DNA of 64,000 bases from Pollutimonas sp963712655 (lineage in GTDB: Bacteria > Pseudomonadota > Gammaproteobacteria > Burkholderiales > Burkholderiaceae_B), in assembly GCA_963712655.1 (NCBI GenBank), contig CAVQIT010000008.1, forward strand, positions 372,001 through 436,000, written 5' to 3'. The notes under the pieces are model-generated. The model was not told where the DNA came from and did not search any database. It worked only from the letters and a program-made list of their open reading frames with translations. The position numbers and the translations under genes were made by a program. Below are positions 1-9,199 of the stretch, one piece after another (the stretch's first letter is position 1; each line of letters opens with the position of its first letter).

Positions 1-150
1 CGCCATTGTCACGGCTCGGTTCAACCACGCCCTCTTGCCCGGCGGTTTCCGCAAGTGCCGGCTGCCTGGGGCTGCCATGAGAATCCTGTGGCTTGTGATT
101 AATCAAAGAAGATATCGCTCCAGGGATGTGGCCGGTTCAAAAAAACACAG
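1..150. other. Left edge, no supported gene
   Basis: I see no convincing gene here. One plus-strand frame is open from the edge through this stretch, but its composition (many Arg, Pro, Cys) looks like non-coding translation. The segment lies just downstream of the stop of the minus-strand sensor kinase. I see no clear hairpin followed by a T-run on either strand. Confidence 0.4.
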
Positions 151-3100
151 CTATAAGCCGCGCCTGCTTAAAGCGTATAGCTTGGCGAGCAGTTCGTCCA
201 CCGGAACGGGCTTGCACAGTTGATCGGTGAACCCGACGGCGCGCGCTTTCTCGCTGTATCCGTAGCCGGTCAGCGCAATAGCCGGCAGGTCGGCGTTGCG
301 CCCGCTTTTCCGCAACGCCGCCAGCAAGGTGTAGCCATCCATGTTCGGCATGCCCAGATCCGAGAGCAGGACGTCGAAGTCGTTGCTTCTCAAGTAATCG
401 AGCGCAATCGCGCCATCGCCGGCCGTCGTGACGCGCGCCCCTTTCATTTCACATAGGGCGCTCAAGACATCAAGAACCTCTTTGGAGTCATCGACCAGAA
501 GGATACGCAAATCATCCAGGCGTCCTCCGAAAGCCGCCGCCGATGCGTCGCCAAGCCTGGTGATATTCGCCACCAATGGTAGCCAGAGGCTGAAGGAAGC
601 GCCCAAACCCTCGCCCTCCGAGGCCGCCGCGACGCGCCCGCCGTGGGCCTGCGCCAACTGGGCGACCAGCGCCAGGCCTATGCCCAGCCCGTTGCGATTG
701 CGCTCGTTATGCTGGCGGTCCACCTGACTGAACATGTCGAACACCCTGTCGAGCGACTCCGCAGGGATGCCTATGCCGGTATCCCGCACATCGAGCCTGG
801 CCTGGCCGTTTTCGCGCGTCAGCGAGACTGTGACGGTTCCGCCGGGCGGCGTGAACTTGATGGCGTTATTCAATAAATTCCATACTATCTGCTCGATTCG
901 CGTAACGTCGCCATCGAGCATAAGCGCCTCGTGCTCCTTGTGCTCCAGCCCCTCTGCCTGCAATAGTATCTGGCCCTCTTGCGCCTGCGACTCCACCGCC
1001 TGGACGATGCCGGCCACGGCCTCGTTCAAGTTCAACAGCACGCGATTCAACTTGAGCTTGCCCGTTTTCACGCGCGAAAGGTCCAGGAGATCGGCAATGA
1101 TTTGCGCCTGGCTGTTTACCGATCGGCGTATGGCGTCGACAGCTTTGAGCGCGGGCGGCGAAACCGCCACCCCTGGCACGCGCGCAAGCAGGTCGGCATT
1201 CAACTGGATAAGATTCAAAGGGTGGCGCAATTCGTGCGACATGATGGCGATGAATTCGTCCTTCAACACGTTCGAGGCTTGCGTGCGCTGAAGATGCGAC
1301 TGCTGCTCATCTTCCCGGATGCGCTTGTCCGTCAGGTCGCGCGCGATCTTGGCGTAGCCAAGGAACTGGCCATCGACCATAGGGTGAACCACCCCGCTGC
1401 AGAAAAAGCGCGATCCATCCTTGCGCACATGCCAGCGGTCATCGTCCGCATGCCCTCTTTCGAACGCTCTGCGCAGTTCCTGCGCGGGAACGCCCGCGGA
1501 ACGGTCTTCAGGCGTAAAGATAATGTCGACAGGCTGGCCTTCCACTTCCAACGCCTGATAACCGAACATGACCTCGGCCGCCCGGTTCCAGCCAGTTATC
1601 CGTCCCAATTTGTCCATCGTGATGATGGCAAAATCCGTGGTGCTTTCGGCGACCAGCCGCAAACGCTCCAGCCCTTCGCGCAAACGTTCTTCGGCCTGGC
1701 GCCGGTCGGTGATGTCGACGAAGTTCAGCACCGCGCCATCTATGCGGTCTTCAGCGGTCCGGTATGGCAGTATTCTGGCCAGATACCAGCGATTGTCGGT
1801 ACTGCGGACTTCGCGCTCGACAAGACGCAGGGATTCGAACGCTTGAGCGGTGTCGGCCATCATGTCGGAATATTCCAGCCTGTGGGTGATATCCGTCAGC
1901 GATCGGCCGCTATCGGCCGCGATCAGGTTGAACAAGGCGGCGCTCTTGGGCGTAAACCACTTGACGCGCATGCCCCGGTCGACAAAGATAGTGGCGATAT
2001 CGCTGGAAGAAATCAGGTTCTGCAGGTCGTCATTTATCTTGACAGTTTCGTCGACTTTGGTCTTTAGCTCGTAATTCACGGTAACGAGCTCTTCATTGAT
2101 GGACTGTAGTTCTTCTTTACTGGTTTCGAGTTCTTCCGTGGCCGAGCGCAATTCTTCGTTGATGGCCTGCAGCTCCTCGTTGGAGGCCTTCAGTTCCTCG
2201 GTCGAGGCATCCGAATGCTCGACCGTGTGCTGCAACTGTTCCGTAAGCATCTGGACTTCGTTTTCAAGAACTTCCATCGCCCTGCCCTTGGACTCTTCGG
2301 ACGAACCGCTCGGCACCCAAGCCACCGAAGGCTCGACTTCGTCAAATGTCAGCAACACCAGTCTCTTATCCCATCCATCGTCCTTGAAGGCGCGCGCGGC
2401 TATCCTTACATAAGCCTCGCGGCCTCCGTGCCGACCGGCAACCGGGCGGCTGTCCACGTCGCCGCCAGTCTTGAGCGCCTGAAGCACAGTGGTGCGAAGC
2501 TCCAGGCGCAGAGGCGGATGGATCAGCGCCAGTACATTATGCGAAGGATCGCCGCCCACATGGCGCAAGAAACGTCCAGCGCTGTGCGACATATGCAGGA
2601 TCTGGAAGGTTTGATCAATGAGAATGGCGGCGGGGCCATATTGCTCAAGAGCCCTCTGGTAGATGCCAGAGTATGAAAGGCGCCTCTCGGGGGGACGCTC
2701 CGCCTGGATCGGCGGCCGCAAGGCTGGCGCGGTGAGGCTCCCGCTCGAAAAGAACGAAGGGCGGATCGCCCCCGCCACCGCCGAGGCCCGAAAGATCCGG
2801 TTTTTCTTGTCAATCGTCGTGAATAGCTCTTCGGCGGCATCCGCGGTTTCGGATGTGCCGAGAAACAAGTAGCCGCCGGGACGCAGCGCCGCATGGAAAA
2901 TCTTCAAAGCCTCGCGTTGCGCGCGGCGATCGAGATAGATCAACAGATTGCGGCACGTGATCAATTGCAAACGCGAGAAAGGAGGATCGCGCAGAATATT
3001 ATGCTGAGCGAACAAGACGGTATCCCGGACCTTCTTGGCGATTCTGTAGCGCGTGCCTTCTTTGTTGAAGAATTGGCGCAGATATGCCGGCGGCACATCG

Positions 3101-4281
3101 GTGCTGATCGATTCCGGGTAAAGTGCCTGGCGTCCCGTGGCCAGGGCCCGTTCGTCGACGTCGGTGGCAAATACCTGAATACTCGGCAAGACGCTTTGCC
3201 GCGCGGCTTCGGCCGATAGCGCAATCGCCAGCGAATAAGCCTCTTCGCCGGTGGAGCACGCGGGTGTCCACACACGTATGCCCTCTTCTTTGCCGTCGGC
3301 TTCCTTGACAATATGCGGAATGACTTCAAGCTCCAGGGCTTCGAACGCTTCCCTGTCGCGGAAAAAATTGGTGACGCCGATCAGCATATCGCTTAGGAGC
3401 GCGCCGGTTTCATCGGGATTCTTTTCAAAAAACGCCAGATAGCTCGGCATATCGGTTACGCCCGTGACCTGCATGCGGCGCTCGAGGCGCCTGAGCACTG
3501 TGGCCCGCTTGTAATGCTTGAAATCGTGCCCTGTGCGGTTTGCCAGCAACCGGAGCGCATCGGTCAACGCCGCTTCGGCCGCCAGCGCTTTGTCCCGCGA
3601 ATCAGGCCGCCGGGCGCCGCCGTCCGCATTCTCGGGATCGGGCAACTCGATGCGCCGGGCATTGCGCCACAACTCAAGTAGTTTGCGCGGCATCTCCGCC
3701 GCCGGGAGAACAAAGTCCACGACCTTGCGTTCAATGGCGCTGCGCGGCATGCCATCGAATTCCGCATCGTCGGGAAGCTGGGCCAGAGTCAGGCCGCCTT
3801 GTTCCTTGATCCGGGCCAGCCCGATCGAGCCGTCCGTGCCGGTGCCCGACAAGACAAGGGCAAAAGCGCGAGTCTTGTGAGCATCGGCCAAGGTCCGGAA
3901 AAACAGGTCAATCGCGATCTGCTTCTCGCGCGGCCGCTTGGCCGGGCTCACCTGCAGGCTGCCGTCGGCCATCTGCAGATGCATCGCCGGCGAGATCACA
4001 TACACATGATCCTTCTGAATTGGAATCGCGGCATTGACCTGCAGGACCGGCATCCGGGTTGCCCGCTGAAGAATCTGGTCCACATTGCTTTCGTGCTCTG
4101 GAGACAAATGCAGGATCACGACGAACGCCATACCGCAATCGCCCGGCATCTTCTCGAAAAAATGCAGAAGAGCCTCGATTCCTCCCGCCGACGCCCCCAG
4201 CCCCACGACCGGGAAGTCCAGCCCGCTGGAAATGGCATGGCTCGAGTCCGCATGCAGGACGTCGGTGTCTGTATGTTTCAT
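151..4281 (-). CDS. CheB-CheR-PAS hybrid histidine kinase with receiver domain
   Basis: A 1376-residue cytoplasmic signalling protein. Seen in order: a CheB methylesterase domain (about 22-205) with the GASAGG serine (S31), the HLSPEH histidine (H58) and the GTGTDG aspartate (D150), so the catalytic triad looks intact; a CheR methyltransferase domain (about 235-490) with the CSTGEE SAM-binding motif; a long Glu-rich coiled coil (about 655-745); two PAS-like regions; a HisKA H-box (MSHELRHP); an HATPase with N box (NLLNNAIKF) and GLGIGL motif; and a C-terminal receiver with phosphoacceptor Asp in LLSDLGMP. The layout is known in proteobacterial CheB/CheR-PAS-kinase fusions, whose signals are mostly unknown. 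No chemotaxis genes lie nearby, so a role outside the flagellar adaptation system is likely (inference). No transmembrane segment is seen. Confidence 0.93.
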   Translation of the reverse strand: MKHTDTDVLHADSSHAISSGLDFPVVGLGASAGGIEALLHFFEKMPGDCGMAFVVILHLSPEHESNVDQILQRATRMPVLQVNAAIPIQKDHVYVISPAMHLQMADGSLQVSPAKRPREKQIAIDLFFRTLADAHKTRAFALVLSGTGTDGSIGLARIKEQGGLTLAQLPDDAEFDGMPRSAIERKVVDFVLPAAEMPRKLLELWRNARRIELPDPENADGGARRPDSRDKALAAEAALTDALRLLANRTGHDFKHYKRATVLRRLERRMQVTGVTDMPSYLAFFEKNPDETGALLSDMLIGVTNFFRDREAFEALELEVIPHIVKEADGKEEGIRVWTPACSTGEEAYSLAIALSAEAARQSVLPSIQVFATDVDERALATGRQALYPESISTDVPPAYLRQFFNKEGTRYRIAKKVRDTVLFAQHNILRDPPFSRLQLITCRNLLIYLDRRAQREALKIFHAALRPGGYLFLGTSETADAAEELFTTIDKKNRIFRASAVAGAIRPSFFSSGSLTAPALRPPIQAERPPERRLSYSGIYQRALEQYGPAAILIDQTFQILHMSHSAGRFLRHVGGDPSHNVLALIHPPLRLELRTTVLQALKTGGDVDSRPVAGRHGGREAYVRIAARAFKDDGWDKRLVLLTFDEVEPSVAWVPSGSSEESKGRAMEVLENEVQMLTEQLQHTVEHSDASTEELKASNEELQAINEELRSATEELETSKEELQSINEELVTVNYELKTKVDETVKINDDLQNLISSSDIATIFVDRGMRVKWFTPKSAALFNLIAADSGRSLTDITHRLEYSDMMADTAQAFESLRLVEREVRSTDNRWYLARILPYRTAEDRIDGAVLNFVDITDRRQAEERLREGLERLRLVAESTTDFAIITMDKLGRITGWNRAAEVMFGYQALEVEGQPVDIIFTPEDRSAGVPAQELRRAFERGHADDDRWHVRKDGSRFFCSGVVHPMVDGQFLGYAKIARDLTDKRIREDEQQSHLQRTQASNVLKDEFIAIMSHELRHPLNLIQLNADLLARVPGVAVSPPALKAVDAIRRSVNSQAQIIADLLDLSRVKTGKLKLNRVLLNLNEAVAGIVQAVESQAQEGQILLQAEGLEHKEHEALMLDGDVTRIEQIVWNLLNNAIKFTPPGGTVTVSLTRENGQARLDVRDTGIGIPAESLDRVFDMFSQVDRQHNERNRNGLGIGLALVAQLAQAHGGRVAAASEGEGLGASFSLWLPLVANITRLGDASAAAFGGRLDDLRILLVDDSKEVLDVLSALCEMKGARVTTAGDGAIALDYLRSNDFDVLLSDLGMPNMDGYTLLAALRKSGRNADLPAIALTGYGYSEKARAVGFTDQLCKPVPVDELLAKLYALSRRGL

Positions 4282-4379
4282 GGCGGTCGGAGACTCCGCA
4301 GCCGGCGCCTATCCACGACAAGCGGCTGAAGTTGGTTCAATCGCCCATTGTTGCACATGCGTGGCGGGGAGACTATGAA

Positions 4380-5285
4380 TCAGGATAGCGGTATGCGCGT
4401 GGAAAGATAATCCGCAAGAAACTCCACACAGACCCGAAGCTTGGCCGACGTGGACAACCTGGCGGGGTACACCGCCAGTACATTCGCCTCTTGCTCATAG
4501 CTAGGCAAAACCCGAACCAATGTCCCATTTTCCAGGGCTTCCCGGACTCGCCACAGCGAACGCAGCAAAATGCCCCAGCCATCCAGCCCCCATTGCAGCA
4601 CAATATCCCCGTTATTCGACGACATCATGCCCGTGACTTTCACTGTCTCGTAGTGGTTGCCCCGCTTGAACGTCCAAATGCCGAACGGATGCTCCCGGGA
4701 CTTGATGATCAGGCAATTATGCATAGACAGGTCCGACAGCGATTTGGGCACCCCATATTTTTGAAGATAAGCCGGTGCGGCGCACAATACCCTGGTATTC
4801 GATGCCAGGTGCCTGGCGATATGCTGCGGCGGCGCATCGCCCTGGACAATATCAATATCGAATCCCTCGGCGACAAGATCTATGGGGCGGTCAAACACTT
4901 CGAGCCGTATTTCCAGATCGGGATATTGCGCCATCAGGGCCGATACAGCCGGCGCGACAAAATTGGGACCGAAGCCTACCGCGCAACTTATATTCAGGGG
5001 CCCGCGCGGCTTGAGCCGCGTCGCCGAAATTTCATCAATGAATTGATCGACATCGCCCTGGATGCGCAATGCCCATCGATAAGTGCGCTCGCCGTCTTCC
5101 GTAACGACCATGCGGCGCGTGCTGCGATGCAGGAGCCGCGTTTTTAGCGTTGCCTCGAGAATTTGCACGCGCTTGGTGACATAAGCAGGCGAAAAACCCA
5201 TTTCCCGCGCCGCGCCGGCAAGGCTGCCTTTTCGGACAACCATGGCGAATACATGAAGATCTTCGAGTTGTGGCGAATTATTCAT
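4380..5285 (-). CDS. LysR-family transcriptional regulator
   Basis: 301 residues, normal LysR length. The N-terminal winged helix (about 5-65) contains the typical GSLAGAAREMGFSPAYVTKR helix-turn-helix, followed by a substrate-binding domain. The gene is divergent from the TctC gene at 5458, and the shared intergenic region holds a perfect CTCAT-N11-ATGAG LysR-type box at 5316-5336. It probably controls that gene and the catabolic cluster behind it, with an unknown inducer (inference). The ATG at 5285 lacks a strong ribosome binding site but the helix-turn-helix begins close behind it. Confidence 0.9.
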   Translation of the reverse strand: MNNSPQLEDLHVFAMVVRKGSLAGAAREMGFSPAYVTKRVQILEATLKTRLLHRSTRRMVVTEDGERTYRWALRIQGDVDQFIDEISATRLKPRGPLNISCAVGFGPNFVAPAVSALMAQYPDLEIRLEVFDRPIDLVAEGFDIDIVQGDAPPQHIARHLASNTRVLCAAPAYLQKYGVPKSLSDLSMHNCLIIKSREHPFGIWTFKRGNHYETVKVTGMMSSNNGDIVLQWGLDGWGILLRSLWRVREALENGTLVRVLPSYEQEANVLAVYPARLSTSAKLRVCVEFLADYLSTRIPLS

Positions 5286-5315
5286 GAATTGTTAACCAAG
5301 TATTAGAAAACCGGC

Positions 5316-5336
5316 TCATTGTATCCAAAGTATGAG
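5316..5336. promoter_or_regulatory. LysR-type operator, CTCAT-N11-ATGAG
   Basis: A perfect 5-bp inverted repeat with the T-N11-A spacing (T5320, A5332) typical of LysR boxes. It lies 31 bases from the divergent lysR start and overlaps the -35 element of the promoter for the TctC gene. Assignment to this LysR is inference. Confidence 0.6.
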
Positions 5337-5347
5337 CTACCTATAAT
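5319..5347 (+). promoter_or_regulatory. Sigma-70 type promoter, TTGTAT-N17-TATAAT
   Basis: A -35 TTGTAT (5319-5324) and a consensus -10 TATAAT (5342-5347) with ideal 17-base spacing, upstream of the TctC gene at 5458. Predicted start near 5354, giving a leader of about 100 bases that contains a strong hairpin. Confidence 0.6.
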
Positions 5348-5361
5348 ATTTTTCACATGCA

Positions 5362-5406
5362 GGAGTCTCTGATCAAATCGCCCGCGTGGATTTGATCAGA
5401 GACTTC
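5362..5406. repeat. Dispersed inverted repeat, copy 1 (perfect 15-bp stem)
   Basis: Bases 5365-5379 and 5389-5403 are exact reverse complements around a 9-base loop. The core CTCTGATCAAATCGCC matches the elements at 22609 and 61499. It lies in the predicted mRNA leader of the TctC gene, so it would fold in RNA and could affect transcription or stability (inference). Unlike copies 2 and 3 it has no CTAG flanks (TGCA left, CCAG right). Confidence 0.75.
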
Positions 5407-5457
5407 CCAGACACATCGATTGAACGATGTGCACAACGATTAACCTGGAGATAAACA

Positions 5458-6414
5458 ATGAAAATCTGGAGGCTTTGCGCCGCCGCGCTGTTCTGCGGCG
5501 CTCTTAATATCAGCCAGGCTGCGCCCTTCCCATCGCAGCCTATCAAAATCATCGTGGGCTTCGCCCCCGGCAGCAGCGTTGACACCATCACCAGGCTGGT
5601 CGGCGAAAAACTGGGCGAACGAATAGGCCAACCGGTCATTATCGAAAATCGCCCGGGCGCGGGCGGAAACATCGGGGCGAGCGCCGTTGCCCGCGCCGAT
5701 CCCGATGGCTACACACTGCTGGGCTGCAATACCGGCTTGGCGATTGCGCCGGCGATATACAAGAAACTGGCCTATAACCCGAAGGACCTGATGGCGGTGG
5801 CCCAGATGACGTCCATGCCCCACGTTCTGGTAACGCCGGTGAACTTGCCGGCGAACTCGATTCCTGAATTGATCGCGCTGGCGAAATCCAAGCCGGGCGA
5901 ACTGAACCTGGGATCGGCCGGCGTCGGCAATGCGGACCACTTGGCGGGAGAGCTTCTGAAATCGATGGCTCACATAGACCTTGTGCACGTGCCTTATCGG
6001 GGCGGCTCCCAGGTCATGACCGATGTCATCAGCGGCCGCGTCGCGGTGTTCTTTTCAGGCCTGCCGGGCGCTTTGCCTATGATCAAAGCCGGCAAAGTCA
6101 AGGCTCTTGGTGTGGGCACCGCCAAGAGATCCTGGGCCTTGCCCGATGTGCCGGCCATCGCCGAAACCTTGCCCGGATTCGATGTAAGCCTTTGGTACGG
6201 ACTGATGGCGCCGGCGGGAACGCCTCCCGACATCGTCAAGAAAATTTCGGACGAGGTCGCCGCCATCCTGAAAGAACCCGCCATGGTGGAGCGCCTGCAT
6301 CAAATGGGCGCGGATCCCGCCGAATCCACTACCGCGCAGTTCCAGGGCCTTTACGACCAGGAAATAAAGACGTGGGCGACGGTCGTGCAAAAAGCACATA
6401 TCCAGCTAGATTGA
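5458..6414 (+). CDS. TctC/Bug-family tripartite tricarboxylate receptor
   Basis: 318 residues with an N-terminal signal peptide (about 20 residues, ending near SQAAPF) and the family core: PIKIIVGFAPG, ENRPGAGGN and DGYTLLG, with the usual PAGTPPDIV near the C terminus. Such proteins capture carboxylates in the periplasm and normally deliver them to TctA/TctB membrane proteins, which are not in this window. First gene of a plus-strand cluster; the AtuA-like gene follows after about 20 bases. ATG follows CTGGAG. The ligand is unknown. Confidence 0.93.
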   Translation: MKIWRLCAAALFCGALNISQAAPFPSQPIKIIVGFAPGSSVDTITRLVGEKLGERIGQPVIIENRPGAGGNIGASAVARADPDGYTLLGCNTGLAIAPAIYKKLAYNPKDLMAVAQMTSMPHVLVTPVNLPANSIPELIALAKSKPGELNLGSAGVGNADHLAGELLKSMAHIDLVHVPYRGGSQVMTDVISGRVAVFFSGLPGALPMIKAGKVKALGVGTAKRSWALPDVPAIAETLPGFDVSLWYGLMAPAGTPPDIVKKISDEVAAILKEPAMVERLHQMGADPAESTTAQFQGLYDQEIKTWATVVQKAHIQLD

Positions 6415-6435
6415 TTTTCCATGAGAGCAAGTGAA

Positions 6436-7803
6436 ATGAAGAAAGAAAACGAAGTTCGTATGGTGTCGGTCAGCGGCATCCTGGGCTATGGCTTTCCCGA
6501 GGCGTCGTTGGCTGCCGCCCTGGCCCGCAAACCGCACATGATAGGCGTCGACGGCGGCAGCTCCGACCCTGGGCCTCATTACCTTGGTTCGGGCAAGACA
6601 CTGAATTCGCGCATGGCGATGAAGCGCGACCTATCCTTGCTGGTGCGAGGCGCGGTCGCCAATGGTATCCCAATGATGATAGGCACTTGCGGCGGCGCCG
6701 GCGGCGAGCCTCATTTGCAGGAGTGCGCGGATATCGTGCGGGAAATAGCGCGCGAGCATGATCTGCATTTCAAGATGGCCTTGATCCATGCGGAGCAGGA
6801 CAAAGACTTCTTGAAAGAGAATCTGCGCGCCGGAAAAATTACCGGACTGGGAGGGGCGGCCGACCTGACTGAAGAAACGATAGACCGCGCCGAACGTATC
6901 GTGGGCATGATGGGACCGGAACCGCATCGGGCAGCCCTGGAAGCCGGCGCGCAAATCATCCTGGCGGGACGCGGCACCGACCCTTCGCCTTGGGTTGCGC
7001 TGGCCATGCATCATGGCATCCCCGCCGCGCCGTCATGGTACGCCGGAAAAATACTTGAATGCGCATGCAATGCCGCATTGCCAAAAAAGCACGATTGCCT
7101 GCTTGTGACAGTCGGCAGCGACTTCGTGCAAGCCGAGCCCATGAATGAGGAATTACGCTGCACGCCTTTGTCCTTGGCCGTACAGGCCTTGCACGAGAAC
7201 GCAAGCCCTGTCATACGCTATGAGCCCGGCGGCATCGTCGACAGCACCGTCTGCAAAATCGAAGCGGTGACCGACCGCATCGCCCGCGTCACCGGAATGA
7301 AGTGGGAACCCAAGCCCTATAGCATCAAACTGGAAGGCGCCGAGAAAGTGGGTTATAGCGCAATCGCCTTCGCCGGCGCCCGCGATCCTGGACTGATCAG
7401 CCAATTGGATTCGTTCATACAAACCGTGAGGGAATCGGCGGCCACGAAAGTCACGGCGCTGGGCATCGATGCCGGAAGTTATGAAATCGTTATGCGCCTG
7501 TACGGCAAGGACGGCGTAATGGGCGAGTGGGAGCCATTGAAGAATGCGCAGCCGCACGAGATAGGCATTCTTGTCGAAGTGATCGCGGACACACAGGAAA
7601 TCGCCAACGCCGCGTTGGCGCTGACCCGCGTAACGCTGCTGCACACCGACTTTCCGGGACGGATGTGCAAGGAAGGCAACATGGCCTTCCCCTTTTCACC
7701 GTCCGACATAGAACGAGGGGCAATCTATCAGTTTTCGGTGCAGCATCTACTTCATATAGAGGATCCGCTGCAAATGTTTCCCATCGACTACGAAACTCTT
7801 TAA
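6436..7803 (+). CDS. AtuA-like (DUF1446) acyclic-terpene-utilization family protein
   Basis: About 455 residues matching the DUF1446/AtuA family: Gly-rich start VSGILGYGFPEASL, IGVDGGSSDPGP and the GTCGGAGGEPH segment. AtuA of Pseudomonas is required for acyclic terpene (citronellol) breakdown, but its reaction is not well defined. The longer AtuA proteins carry an extra C-terminal part; here a DUF4387 protein is encoded by the next gene, 10 bases on, so the pair may act together (inference). Start chosen at the second ATG, 6436, behind GAGAGCAAG; an in-frame ATG at 6421 is possible. Confidence 0.85.
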   Translation: MKKENEVRMVSVSGILGYGFPEASLAAALARKPHMIGVDGGSSDPGPHYLGSGKTLNSRMAMKRDLSLLVRGAVANGIPMMIGTCGGAGGEPHLQECADIVREIAREHDLHFKMALIHAEQDKDFLKENLRAGKITGLGGAADLTEETIDRAERIVGMMGPEPHRAALEAGAQIILAGRGTDPSPWVALAMHHGIPAAPSWYAGKILECACNAALPKKHDCLLVTVGSDFVQAEPMNEELRCTPLSLAVQALHENASPVIRYEPGGIVDSTVCKIEAVTDRIARVTGMKWEPKPYSIKLEGAEKVGYSAIAFAGARDPGLISQLDSFIQTVRESAATKVTALGIDAGSYEIVMRLYGKDGVMGEWEPLKNAQPHEIGILVEVIADTQEIANAALALTRVTLLHTDFPGRMCKEGNMAFPFSPSDIERGAIYQFSVQHLLHIEDPLQMFPIDYETL

Positions 7804-7813
7804 GGAGCGACAC

Positions 7814-8134
7814 ATGCCTAAGCTCAAGAACATCGCCAAAGCCTGCAAAAGCAAGAATGCGGGGCCCTTCCAGATAACGTTCGACATCATGTTCGAAGAC
7901 CTGGATACCTTTGATAAAGTGCGCCGCAGCGGCTCCCTGACACCCCAGGTCATTGCGCGACTATATGGCGTATCCCCGGATGACGTCCTGTTTACGGAAT
8001 ACCCGCCCGCCCTTGCCTATAAAGCGACCATAAACCGGCGCATACCTTCGGGGGCCATAGGCGACACAGATATCTATGGCGCGCAGCAACACGCGCCCTT
8101 GCTGGATATCGACATAGATATCCAAGATCACTGA
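7814..8134 (+). CDS. DUF4387 family small protein
   Basis: 106 residues, recognised as DUF4387 by its size, its LKNIAKACKSKNAGPF start and the constant pairing with DUF1446/AtuA-like genes. Function unknown; probably a subunit or stabilising partner of the AtuA-like protein. AAGGAGCG lies just before the ATG. No signal peptide or membrane segment, hence cytoplasmic. Confidence 0.8.
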   Translation: MPKLKNIAKACKSKNAGPFQITFDIMFEDLDTFDKVRRSGSLTPQVIARLYGVSPDDVLFTEYPPALAYKATINRRIPSGAIGDTDIYGAQQHAPLLDIDIDIQDH

Positions 8135-8150
8135 ACGAGGAAGCTACCCA

Positions 8151-9068
8151 ATGTACCCGGCACCACCCATTGCGAAAACGGAAGTCTTCGCCAGAATCCC
8201 CGACAAATTTCGCCGCCCCGGCCAACTGAGCGCCGAACGCCTCGCCGCGGGCAAAGGCTCGGCGCATACCGACTGCTTCATCGAAGGCCCTTCCTTCGAC
8301 CGGGACGGTAACCTTTATTTGGTCGATATTGCCTTCGGACGCATATTTCGCGTCTCCCCCTCGGGCGTCGTCGATATCGTGACTGAATACGACGGCGAAC
8401 CCAATGGCCTGAAAATCCACCAGGACGGCCGCATATTCATCGCCGATCACAAATGCGGCCTGTTGCAGTTGGATCCCGCAAGCGGCAAGGTTACTCCTGT
8501 GGTCCAGCGCTTCCTGACCGAAACATTCAAGGGACCCAACGATCTGTTTCTGGCAAAAAACGGCGATATCTATTTCACCGACCAGGGGCAAAGCGGCGTA
8601 AGCGATCCCAGCGGCAAGGTATATCGCATGGACGGCAACGGCCATCTGATGCGCCTGCTCGACAACATACCAAGTCCGAACGGTATCGTCATGAACTCAT
8701 CCGAGCGGCAGATCTTCATCGCCGTGACCCGCACGAATTGCATATGGCGGGCCATGCTGCTGCCGGACAACACAGTCACCCGCGCGGGAGTCTTCGTCCA
8801 GATGTCGGGCGGTACAGGCCCGGACGGCATGGCAATGGATCAGGCGGATAATCTTCTGGTGGCGCATGCCGGAGCAGGGATCGTATGGATGTTTTCCCCA
8901 AAGGGAATCCCTGTGCTTCGCATCGAGTCGTGCCAGCAGCATATGACAACCAACGTGGCTTTCGGGGGACCCCAGAACCGTCATTTGTTCATTACCGAAT
9001 CGGAAAGCGGCTGCGTGCTGGTGACTGAACTGGAAACACCCGGACAAACGATGCATTCGCATCGTTGA
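8151..9068 (+). CDS. SMP-30/gluconolactonase/LRE family protein
   Basis: 305 residues with the repeating blade signatures of the six-bladed SMP-30 propeller: EGPSFDRDGNLYLVD, EPNGLKIHQDGRIFIAD, GPNDLFLAKNGDIYFTD and SPNGIVMNSS. The Glu, Asn and Asp residues in these motifs are the usual divalent-metal ligands. Members hydrolyse lactones, so the enzyme may open a lactone formed in this pathway (inference). GAGGAAG precedes the ATG; the gene starts 16 bases after DUF4387. Confidence 0.88.
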   Translation: MYPAPPIAKTEVFARIPDKFRRPGQLSAERLAAGKGSAHTDCFIEGPSFDRDGNLYLVDIAFGRIFRVSPSGVVDIVTEYDGEPNGLKIHQDGRIFIADHKCGLLQLDPASGKVTPVVQRFLTETFKGPNDLFLAKNGDIYFTDQGQSGVSDPSGKVYRMDGNGHLMRLLDNIPSPNGIVMNSSERQIFIAVTRTNCIWRAMLLPDNTVTRAGVFVQMSGGTGPDGMAMDQADNLLVAHAGAGIVWMFSPKGIPVLRIESCQQHMTTNVAFGGPQNRHLFITESESGCVLVTELETPGQTMHSHR

Positions 9069-9148
9069 CGGTTTTCCCTGGGAAACGGTTGCAATAGCTG
9101 CCCGGCGGTCTTTTCCGTTGACAAACTCTTTTGCTCAACATAACATCC

Positions 9149-9175
9149 TTGATATTGTATGGACAAAGCTATAAT
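9149..9175 (+). promoter_or_regulatory. Promoter with TTGT-N4-ACAA operator (site A)
   Basis: TTGATA (9149-9154) and TATAAT (9170-9175) resemble -35 and -10 elements, with a short 15-base spacer. The spacer contains TTGT-ATGG-ACAA (9155-9166), an inverted repeat of the kind bound by HutC-type GntR regulators. Related sites lie at 10088 and 12181. The probable regulator is the GntR gene at 17576 (inference). Confidence 0.55.
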
Positions 9176-9199
9176 TAAATATCGAAGGAAGACCGCGCC

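Noticed and set aside
979..2067. Long open frame (362 codons) on the plus strand opposite the sensor kinase
   Set aside because: It lies wholly inside the well-supported kinase gene on the other strand, with Arg/His-rich composition and no family features; an antisense shadow of GC-rich coding DNA.
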